NCBI GenBank assembly: GCA_002371985.1
Contig: DFHZ01000109.1
Location: 1 to 12,555 of the forward strand
Length of the DNA: 12,555 nt
DNA from: Ruminococcaceae bacterium UBA3710
GTDB taxonomy: Bacteria; Bacillota; Clostridia; Oscillospirales; Acutalibacteraceae
Direction: 5' to 3'
In this document: piece by piece, positions 6,359 through 12,555 of the stretch
Position numbering within the stretch: position 1 is the first letter of the stretch
Layout of the letters: every line of letters starts with the position of its first letter
The notes under the pieces: generated by a model
Seen by the model: only the letters and a program-made list of their open reading frames with translations
What the model was told of the DNA's origin: nothing
The model's database searches: none
Position numbers and translations under genes: made by a program

Positions 6359-8650
6359 TTGAATAATAATTCTGATTTTGATTATGAAGATATAAATTCT
6401 AAAAAAGAGGAAACTCTTGATTTGAATAGTTTTTCTTCGTCTGCAACACAGAAAACTATTAAAAACCGTCGTAGAAAGAGTAAATACAATAAGCAACGAA
6501 TACTAAAACTTATATTAACACTTTTTTTGGTTGGAATAATTGTAGTCAGCATTATTGTCAGTGCTTTTGTTGTATATGCCTTTACATCGGTTGACGGCTC
6601 TATGACTGAAAACCTTGATGAGTTAAAACTTAATTTCACAACTACAATATATACAAAGAACAAAAACGATGACGAATTTACCGAGTATCAAAGACTTCAC
6701 GGAGAATATAACAGAATTTGGGTTTATTATGACCCTCAACTTGCAAAATCTACTGATGAATCTTATGAAGGAATACCGCAAAATCTTGTCAACGCATTTG
6801 TTGCGATAGAGGATAAAAGATTTTATTCTCATTTCGGTGTTGACTGGAAGAGAACAGTTGCCGCTTTTGCAAATATGTTCTTACATTTTTATTCTTCCAA
6901 TCAGGGCGGTTCAACTATAACACAACAACTTGTAAAAAATCTTACAAATGATAACGAACAGAGGGCAAGTCGTAAAATAAGGGAGATAATGAGAGCAAGA
7001 TATCTTGAAAATCATTATGCTAAAGATACTATTATTGAATGCTATCTGAATACCATTGCTATGGGACACGGACTTTACGGTGTAGGCGTTGCTTCAAATT
7101 ACTACTTTGACAAAGATGTAAAAGATTTGACTATTGCCGAATGTGCAACACTTGCGGCTATAACAAAAAGTCCATCTTATTATGCGCCTGATGACGAACC
7201 CGAACATAACAAACTTAGAAAAGAAACAGTTTTAAGAGAAATGCTGTCTCAAAAACTGATAAAAAAAACAGAATATGAGGACGCATTAAAAGAAGAAGTT
7301 AAAATTGTTGCATCAAAAGAAAATCTTAATGAATCTGATGTCAACTCCTATGCAGTAGATGCCCTTATTAGGCAGGTTACAAAGGATATAGCCGAAAAGT
7401 ATAATTACGATGAAGCACATGCGGCTTCGCTTTTCTATAACGGTGGATACAAAATATATGCAACAATAGACCCGGATATTCAAAGTAAAGTTGAAAATGT
7501 ATTTAACGATTCTGCAAAATATGCCATTAAGGGCAAAGACGGAAAACTTCTGCAAGGCTCATTTACTATTATGGACTATAACGGTCATGTTTTAGGTATG
7601 GCAGGAGGCATAGGGCAAAAGACCGTAAATCTCGGTATGTCCGGTTTTAACAGGGCAACTGATGCTATAAGACAACCCGGTTCGACTATGAAACCGATTG
7701 CTGCTTATGCTCCGTCTATTGAAAATAATTTGATAAATTATTCAAGTATTGTAAATGATAAAGCAGAAAACTACGGCACTTGGAAACCTGTAAACTGGTA
7801 CAAGTCGTATTGGGGAAATATAACAGTTCAATATGCACTTGAAAGGTCGGTCAATACAATACCTGTTTATTTAGTAAATAAACTTTCTCCGCAGGTTTCT
7901 TTTGATTTCTTAACTCAAAAATTGGGTATTACTACACTAACAAAGGAAGACATAAATCTTTCACCTCTTGGAATGGGAGGAACTAACGGAGGTCTTACAA
8001 CATTCGAATCTGCCGCCGCGTATGCAATTTTCGGTAACGGAGGACTTTATTACGAGCCAAAACTCTATTATAAAGTTTGCGACCAGCATGATAATGTTAT
8101 TCTTGACGGTAATAAAGAGCCTAATATCGCCCTAAGCGAAGATACTGCAACTGTTATGAACAGGCTACTACAAGGTGTAGTATATGGCGGTAACGGAACA
8201 GGTAAGGCGGCGGCTTCTGCTGTTTCTAATATGAGAATTTACGCAAAAACAGGTACTTCAAATGATTCAAGAGACCTCTGGTTTGTCGGCGGAACTCCTT
8301 ATTATGTTGCTTCTTGTTGGTGCGGTTATGACGAGCAACAAGATATTTCTCAAAGCACAATAGCCCTTAAAATGTGGAGTTCTGTTATGTCTGAGGTTCA
8401 TAAGGGACTTGAAGTAAAATCATTTGAAACAAGCGAATATGCTTTGCCTTATTATTACTGCACACAAACGGGTGAATTAGCAACTGATTCCTGCCCCTCA
8501 AAGGCTCTCGGTTGGTATAGAAAATCAAATGTTCCTCATGCCTGTAAAACACATACAGGAACAGCCATCGGCAGACCGGAAATTTCTTCCGATAATTCTA
8601 CGGTTAAGGAAGTTCAGCAAGAGCAACCTCAGACACAAGCACAAGAGTAA
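6359..8650 (+). CDS. Class A penicillin-binding protein (bifunctional transglycosylase/transpeptidase, PBP1A-like)
   Basis: This 763-residue enzyme polymerises lipid II into glycan strands and cross-links the peptides outside the membrane. A charged cytoplasmic tail (1-50) precedes a single membrane helix (about 51-75). The GT51 glycosyltransferase domain shows AIEDKRFYSHFG (149-160; Glu151 likely catalytic), GGSTITQQLVKNL (183-195) and RKIREI (205-210). The transpeptidase domain has all three active-site motifs: STMK with nucleophile Ser442, SVN (497-499) and KTGT (630-633). A C-terminal cysteine-containing tail (CTQTGELATDSCP, then HACKTH) is common in Firmicute PBP1 proteins. The last residues are Gln/Glu rich. 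TTG is the best start given the GGAGGTG site. It is divergent from the DUF4364 gene and followed after 56 bp by yunB. Confidence 0.93.
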   Translation: MNNNSDFDYEDINSKKEETLDLNSFSSSATQKTIKNRRRKSKYNKQRILKLILTLFLVGIIVVSIIVSAFVVYAFTSVDGSMTENLDELKLNFTTTIYTKNKNDDEFTEYQRLHGEYNRIWVYYDPQLAKSTDESYEGIPQNLVNAFVAIEDKRFYSHFGVDWKRTVAAFANMFLHFYSSNQGGSTITQQLVKNLTNDNEQRASRKIREIMRARYLENHYAKDTIIECYLNTIAMGHGLYGVGVASNYYFDKDVKDLTIAECATLAAITKSPSYYAPDDEPEHNKLRKETVLREMLSQKLIKKTEYEDALKEEVKIVASKENLNESDVNSYAVDALIRQVTKDIAEKYNYDEAHAASLFYNGGYKIYATIDPDIQSKVENVFNDSAKYAIKGKDGKLLQGSFTIMDYNGHVLGMAGGIGQKTVNLGMSGFNRATDAIRQPGSTMKPIAAYAPSIENNLINYSSIVNDKAENYGTWKPVNWYKSYWGNITVQYALERSVNTIPVYLVNKLSPQVSFDFLTQKLGITTLTKEDINLSPLGMGGTNGGLTTFESAAAYAIFGNGGLYYEPKLYYKVCDQHDNVILDGNKEPNIALSEDTATVMNRLLQGVVYGGNGTGKAAASAVSNMRIYAKTGTSNDSRDLWFVGGTPYYVASCWCGYDEQQDISQSTIALKMWSSVMSEVHKGLEVKSFETSEYALPYYYCTQTGELATDSCPSKALGWYRKSNVPHACKTHTGTAIGRPEISSDNSTVKEVQQEQPQTQAQE

Positions 8651-8667
8651 TATTATATACATTAACC

Positions 8668-8700
8668 CATCCCTTAAATTTTCATAATATTTAAGGGGTG
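8668..8700 (+). promoter_or_regulatory. Hairpin that includes the yunB ribosome binding site
   Basis: CATCCCTTAAAT (8668-8679) pairs with ATTTAAGGGGTG (8689-8700) over 12 positions including one G-U pair, with a 9-nt loop. The 3' arm holds the Shine-Dalgarno sequence AAGGGGTG for yunB. No T-run follows. It may reduce yunB translation on readthrough transcripts from the upstream gene, or weakly terminate them. Confidence 0.55.
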
Positions 8701-8706
8701 AGTATT

Positions 8707-9360
8707 ATGTTTTCAAAAGGAACAAAAACCGTTCTGATTTCATGGATGGTGCTTTTGGCGGTTTTATTATCGGCATATATCCTGTTTTATTTAAGTATAA
8801 GAGAAACAGTTGTAGACTTTGCAATAAGCACAGCGGAAGGAAAAATGATAACTATTGCTGATAATGCAATACTTGATTATTTTTCGGAAAATGCGGTATC
8901 TTATGACAAAATTTCTAATGTTTCAAGAGATAATGACAATAATATAAAAGGTATTGAATTAGATTCTAAACTTATAACTCTTATTAAAGGTAAAATATCA
9001 AGAAGAATATCTTCTGAACTTTCTACCGATGACTTTGTTAAAGTAGGTATTCCTTTAGGCACTTTGATTTCAAATGATTATCTTTTTGGAATTGGTCCTA
9101 AAATATACTTTACTACGCAATTTTACGAGGGATATAAAATCGACTTTATTAACACATTTGAAGACTGCGGGATAAATCAGGTAAGACATAGTATAATAAT
9201 GAAAATAACTTTGTCGGGAACGGTTGTATCGTTAGGCAAGAAAAAAACTTTTTCAACCGATACATCATATCCCGTAGCAGAAACAATTATTGTAGGTGCC
9301 GTACCTAATACATATACCGATTTTTCAGGTGGAACAATTAGCAGTATAACTAAAAAATAG
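8707..9360 (+). CDS. yunB: Sporulation protein YunB
   Basis: The 217-residue protein (from the ATG at 8707) has an N-terminal membrane anchor (about 8-31) and an extracytoplasmic domain with signatures that I associate with YunB: GIPLGTLISNDYLFGIGPKI (114-133), CGINQVRHSI (154-163) and PVAETIIVGAVPNTY (189-203). In Bacillus YunB is a mother-cell (SigE-dependent) sporulation protein of unclear biochemical role. An alternative GTG start at 8698 lies inside the Shine-Dalgarno sequence AAGGGGTG (8693-8700), so the ATG 6 nt after that site is preferred. Its gene lies 56 bp after a penicillin-binding protein gene and only 18 bp before ligA. Confidence 0.85.
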   Translation: MFSKGTKTVLISWMVLLAVLLSAYILFYLSIRETVVDFAISTAEGKMITIADNAILDYFSENAVSYDKISNVSRDNDNNIKGIELDSKLITLIKGKISRRISSELSTDDFVKVGIPLGTLISNDYLFGIGPKIYFTTQFYEGYKIDFINTFEDCGINQVRHSIIMKITLSGTVVSLGKKKTFSTDTSYPVAETIIVGAVPNTYTDFSGGTISSITKK

Positions 9361-9378
9361 ATAATTTTAGGTGAAATT

Positions 9379-11343
9379 ATGGAATTTAAAATTGCGAAGA
9401 AAAAAATTAAAGAATTAACAAAGATAATTAAATATCATAATGAACTGTATTATAATCAGGATGCACCTGAAATTGAAGACTTTGAATACGACGATTTAAT
9501 GCGTCAGTTAAAGGCAATAGAAAAAGAATATCCCGAATTGATTGCGGATGATTCTCCGACGCAAAAGGTCGGCGGAAAGGCAAAAGATTTGTTTTCCCCT
9601 GTAAATCATTCTGTTAAAATGGAAAGTTTGCAGGATGTTTTCAGTTTCGGTGAACTCGAAGATTTTTGCAACAAAATTGACCTTGATAAAACCGCTCTTT
9701 CTGTTGAGCCTAAAATTGACGGTTTATCCGTTTCCCTCGAATATGAAAACGGAAAATTTGTAAGGGGCTCAACCCGTGGCGACGGTGAGATAGGTGAAGA
9801 TGTAACAGCAAATCTCTTTGAGATTAAGTCTATACCAAAGGAAATTGAATATGACGGTTTGCTCGAAGTAAGAGGCGAAGTTTATATGCCTAAATCGAGT
9901 TTTTTAAAGTTGGTTGAGCGACAGGAATTATTGGGCGAACAACCTGCCAAAAATCCGAGAAATGCTGCCGCAGGTTCTTTAAGGCAAAAAAATTCAGCCG
10001 TTACTGCTTCAAGAAATTTAGATATATTTATTTTTAATATTCAAAGATGTGATAAAGTTTTCAGTTCGCATATTCAATCTCTTGATTTTCTGAAAGAGTT
10101 AGGTTTTAATGTTTTACCGTCATACTTAAAGGTAAAAAACTATAACGAAGCAATAAACGAGATTATAAAAATCGGTGATAGCAGAGGGAATTTATCCTTT
10201 GATATTGACGGTGCTGTAATAAAGGTCGATGATTTAGAGTATAGGAAACTTCTCGGCAGTACGGCAAAATATCCCAAATGGGCGGTAGCATATAAATATC
10301 CACCTGAGGAAAAAGACACGGTTTTAAGAAATATTGAAATCAATGTAGGAAGAACAGGTGCACTTACACCTACTGCCGTTTTTGACCCGATAACACTTGC
10401 CGGAACAACAGTTTCAAGGGCGGTTCTTCATAATGAAGATTTTATAAATTCTAAAGAAATTGCAATAGGCGATACTATTACTGTAAGAAAAGCAGGGGAG
10501 ATAATACCCGAAGTTTTAGGTGTAAAAAAACATTGCGGTTCGTCGGTTTTTGCTATGCCGAAAACTTGTCCCTCTTGCGGAGCACCTGTATATAGGGAAG
10601 AGGGCGAATCTGTAATTAGATGCACAAATGTTGAATGTCCGGCACAACTTTTAAGGCATCTAATTCATTTTACATCAAGAGATGCTATGGATATTGAGGG
10701 TTTAGGTCCTGCCGTGCTCGAACAACTTTTAAATGCCGGTTTAATATCTAATATAATTGATATTTATACTCTTGATTACAGTAAGGTTATTTCGCTTGAA
10801 AGAACAGGAGAAAAAACTGTAAATAACCTCTTAAATGCAATAAATAAATCGAAAGATAACGATTTATATAAACTTATTTTTGCTTTTGGAATAAGGCATA
10901 TCGGTTTAAAAGCAGCGAAGATTATGGCAGAGAAATTTAAGAATATTGACGCCATTCTTAATGCATCATTAGAAGATTTTATTGATATTGACGGTTTCGG
11001 CGAAATTATGGCAAAGTCTGCCTATGAATTTTTTTCGCTTAACGAAACTCGCTTAACTATTGAAAAACTCAAAGAGTTAGGCATAAATACCGAATCGAAA
11101 TCACAAGTTAAAGATAACCGTTTTGCCGGTTTAACATTTGTTTTAACAGGAACACTGCCGACACTTACCAGAAGTGATGCAACGGCAATAATTGAGTCAT
11201 TCGGCGGAAAAACTTCAAGTTCTGTTTCTAAAAAAACTGATTATGTATTAGCCGGTGATGAGGCAGGAAGCAAACTTGATAAAGCCAATTCACTCGGCAT
11301 AAAAGTAATTGACGAAAATCAATTCTTATCAATGACAGAATAA
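9379..11343 (+). CDS. ligA: NAD-dependent DNA ligase LigA
   Basis: This 654-residue replicative ligase seals nicks using NAD+ through an enzyme-AMP intermediate. The N-terminal Ia domain has the YYNQDAPEI-type NMN-binding stretch and DDLMRQL. The nucleotidyltransferase domain has catalytic Lys112 in EPKIDGLSVSLEYENG (110-125), RGDGEIGEDVT (133-143), EVRGEVYM (163-170) and AYKYPPEE (304-311). The OB domain follows, with GRTGALTPTAVFDP (324-337). The zinc finger uses Cys397, Cys400, Cys415 and Cys420. Helix-hairpin-helix repeats span about 430-560, and a BRCT domain (about 580-654, GLTFVLTGTLPTLTRSDA) ends the protein. All domains are present and the length is normal. AGGTGA precedes the ATG by 4 nt. 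The 18-bp gap suggests co-transcription with yunB. Confidence 0.97.
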   Translation: MEFKIAKKKIKELTKIIKYHNELYYNQDAPEIEDFEYDDLMRQLKAIEKEYPELIADDSPTQKVGGKAKDLFSPVNHSVKMESLQDVFSFGELEDFCNKIDLDKTALSVEPKIDGLSVSLEYENGKFVRGSTRGDGEIGEDVTANLFEIKSIPKEIEYDGLLEVRGEVYMPKSSFLKLVERQELLGEQPAKNPRNAAAGSLRQKNSAVTASRNLDIFIFNIQRCDKVFSSHIQSLDFLKELGFNVLPSYLKVKNYNEAINEIIKIGDSRGNLSFDIDGAVIKVDDLEYRKLLGSTAKYPKWAVAYKYPPEEKDTVLRNIEINVGRTGALTPTAVFDPITLAGTTVSRAVLHNEDFINSKEIAIGDTITVRKAGEIIPEVLGVKKHCGSSVFAMPKTCPSCGAPVYREEGESVIRCTNVECPAQLLRHLIHFTSRDAMDIEGLGPAVLEQLLNAGLISNIIDIYTLDYSKVISLERTGEKTVNNLLNAINKSKDNDLYKLIFAFGIRHIGLKAAKIMAEKFKNIDAILNASLEDFIDIDGFGEIMAKSAYEFFSLNETRLTIEKLKELGINTESKSQVKDNRFAGLTFVLTGTLPTLTRSDATAIIESFGGKTSSSVSKKTDYVLAGDEAGSKLDKANSLGIKVIDENQFLSMTE

Positions 11344-11358
11344 TTATTGAATAAATCT

Positions 11359-11398
11359 ACACCCTTTTTGTTAAAATAACAAAAAGGGTGTGTTTTTT
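11359..11398 (+). terminator. Terminator after ligA that also contains the spoVAC ribosome binding site
   Basis: ACACCCTTTTTGTTA (11359-11373) pairs perfectly over 15 bp with TAACAAAAAGGGTGT (11377-11391) around an AAA loop, then G and six T residues (11393-11398). This is a textbook intrinsic terminator. The ATG of spoVAC follows the T-run immediately, and its only Shine-Dalgarno candidate, AAAAAGGGTG (11381-11390), is in the 3' arm. Any transcript containing the whole hairpin would both tend to end here and hide the site. Confidence 0.85.
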
Positions 11399-11839
11399 AT
11401 GTCAAATAAAGATTATGAAATAATGGTAAAAAAGGCTTCGCCTAAATCTCCTAAATTAAGAGATTTTTTAGGTGCATACATTATAGGCGGTTTAATATGC
11501 GTATTAGGTCAACTGCTCTATATTCTGTTTGAAAATTTAGAAATAAAAGAAGAGATAATAAAAATGCTTGTTCCTTGTACTCTTATATTTTTGGCGGCAT
11601 TTTTAACAGGAATTAAAGTATTTGAAAAAATAGCAAAACACGCAGGAGCAGGTACTTTAGTTCCTATTACGGGTTTTGCAAATGCCGTTGTCGCTCCTGC
11701 TATTGAGTTTAAAAATGAAGGTCATATTTTGGGAATAGGTGCAAAAATATTCACTATTGCAGGACCTGTAATACTATTTGGAACAATAGCAAGTGTAATT
11801 TATGGAGTATTTTATTATATTGTAAAAGTGGTGTTTTAA
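11399..11839 (+). CDS. spoVAC: Stage V sporulation protein AC (SpoVAC)
   Basis: A 146-residue inner-membrane protein of the spore SpoVA channel, which moves calcium-dipicolinate into the forespore and out at germination. About four hydrophobic segments are visible (near 23-44, 55-75, 84-101 and 113-143). The most typical stretch is HAGAGTLVPITGFANAVVAP (81-100), followed by AIEFKNEG. The start is the ATG at 11399; an in-frame GTG at 11390 lies inside the terminator stem and is unlikely. spoVAD follows with no gap. SpoVAA and SpoVAB are not upstream, as is usual in Clostridia. Expression is expected in the forespore (SigG), but I could not identify a convincing SigG promoter. Confidence 0.92.
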   Translation: MSNKDYEIMVKKASPKSPKLRDFLGAYIIGGLICVLGQLLYILFENLEIKEEIIKMLVPCTLIFLAAFLTGIKVFEKIAKHAGAGTLVPITGFANAVVAPAIEFKNEGHILGIGAKIFTIAGPVILFGTIASVIYGVFYYIVKVVF

Positions 11840-12555
11840 ATGGCTATCAGAGAGGGTAATACAGTAATCTTAGAAAATAAACCGTCAATTATAGGTTACG
11901 GTTCGGTTGTAGGTATACACGAAAAGAACGGACCCATTGGCGACGAATTTGACGCATTTGATAACGATTGCAGATTTGGTGAAGAAACTTATGAAAAGGC
12001 GGAAAGCAGGCTGCAAAAAATCGCCGTTGAAACGGCACTCAGAAAAGCATCATTAAATGAAAAAGATATTGATTTAGTGTTTGCCGGTGATTTGCTTAAT
12101 CAGTGTATAGGAAGCACTTTCGGTTTAAGACAAATGGAAATACCGTTTATAGGAGTTTACGGTGCTTGTTCTACAATGGCAATGTCGTTGGGACTTGCAA
12201 GTATACTTGTCGACACAAATATAGTTAAAAGAAGCATTGCAGTAACTTCATCGCATTTTTGTTCTGCTGAAAGGCAATATAGATTTCCGCTTGAATACGG
12301 CTCTATAAGACCTCAAACGGCACAAAGGACAGTAACAGGTTCAGGTGCATCAATTATAATGAATGCAGAGGATAAGCCGTATATAAATGCCGTAACTTTT
12401 GGGAAAGTTGTAGATTTGGGAATAAAGGATGCAAACAATATGGGGGCTGCGATGGCACAAAGTGCGGCTTATACTATCAAGACATATTTTGAAGACACAA
12501 ATACAAAAGCAGAAGATTATGATATAATCTATACAGGCGACTTAGGTTATGTGGG
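11840..12555 (+). CDS. spoVAD: Stage V sporulation protein AD (SpoVAD), 5' part
   Basis: The open reading frame runs off the window after 238 complete codons; the full protein should be about 335-340 residues. It starts MAIREGNTVILENKPSII and shows family-typical stretches: GPIGDEFDAF (31-40), DLVFAGDLLNQC (78-89), GVYGACSTMAMSL (105-117), SSHFCSAERQYRFPLEYG (137-154) and RPQTAQRTVTGSGA (157-170). SpoVAD has a thiolase-like fold but is a dipicolinic acid-binding component of the SpoVA channel, not a synthase. Cys110 sits at the thiolase cysteine position. The ATG follows the spoVAC TAA directly, with GTGGTG upstream, so the two are translationally coupled. spoVAE is expected downstream, outside the window. 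Confidence 0.95.
   Translation, partial: MAIREGNTVILENKPSIIGYGSVVGIHEKNGPIGDEFDAFDNDCRFGEETYEKAESRLQKIAVETALRKASLNEKDIDLVFAGDLLNQCIGSTFGLRQMEIPFIGVYGACSTMAMSLGLASILVDTNIVKRSIAVTSSHFCSAERQYRFPLEYGSIRPQTAQRTVTGSGASIIMNAEDKPYINAVTFGKVVDLGIKDANNMGAAMAQSAAYTIKTYFEDTNTKAEDYDIIYTGDLGYV

Noticed and set aside
8659..8690. Possible SigE promoter for yunB (CATAATAT at 8683-8690 matches the CATA---T -10 pattern)
   Set aside because: No convincing -35 element lies at the right distance, and transcription would start inside the Shine-Dalgarno sequence. The region is AT-rich, so such matches are expected by chance.

Overview
The window looks like ordinary chromosomal DNA from a low-G+C (roughly one third G+C by eye), endospore-forming Firmicute, most likely an anaerobic member of the Clostridia. 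The evidence is the sporulation genes yunB, spoVAC and spoVAD, a DUF4364 gene (a family I know mainly from Clostridia), a TrpR-like YerC protein, strong Shine-Dalgarno sequences and several TTG starts. Genes sit head to tail with short gaps. I see no insertion sequence, phage gene, CRISPR array, tRNA or rRNA. No intergenic stretch exceeds 300 bases.

Region 1 (1-197) is the 3' end of uvrB with its terminator. Region 2 (172-3765) is an apparent five-gene operon: an amino-acid-type substrate-binding lipoprotein, its permease, its ATPase, a cofactor-independent racemase of the DapF fold and a YerC/HisR-type TrpR-family regulator. Its promoter (TTTACA-17-TATAAT) has an 18-bp inverted repeat, ACTTTA-N6-TAAAGT, filling the spacer. 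The same repeat with the same spacing occurs again about 95 bp upstream, so this is a good candidate operator. Two intercistronic hairpins with related cores punctuate the operon. The gene content suggests import and stereochemical conversion of an amino acid. Histidine is my best guess, although the binding protein lacks the Arg that usually clamps the amino acid carboxylate.

Region 3 (3762-5688) is a membrane-anchored nucleotide-sugar 4,6-dehydratase of the PglF/CapD type, likely making a modified sugar for surface glycans. It ends at a bidirectional terminator shared with a convergent DUF4364 gene. Region 4 (5687-8650) is that DUF4364 winged-helix gene and a divergently transcribed class A penicillin-binding protein. 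Their promoters lie back to back in a 123-bp gap.

Region 5 (8668-12555) is yunB, ligA, spoVAC and the 5' part of spoVAD. The ribosome binding sites of yunB and spoVAC each lie in the 3' arm of a hairpin. For spoVAC, that hairpin is also the apparent ligA terminator. This suggests that sporulation genes embedded among housekeeping genes are shielded from vegetative expression. The most interesting part of the window is the transporter-racemase-regulator operon with its repeated operator-like palindrome.
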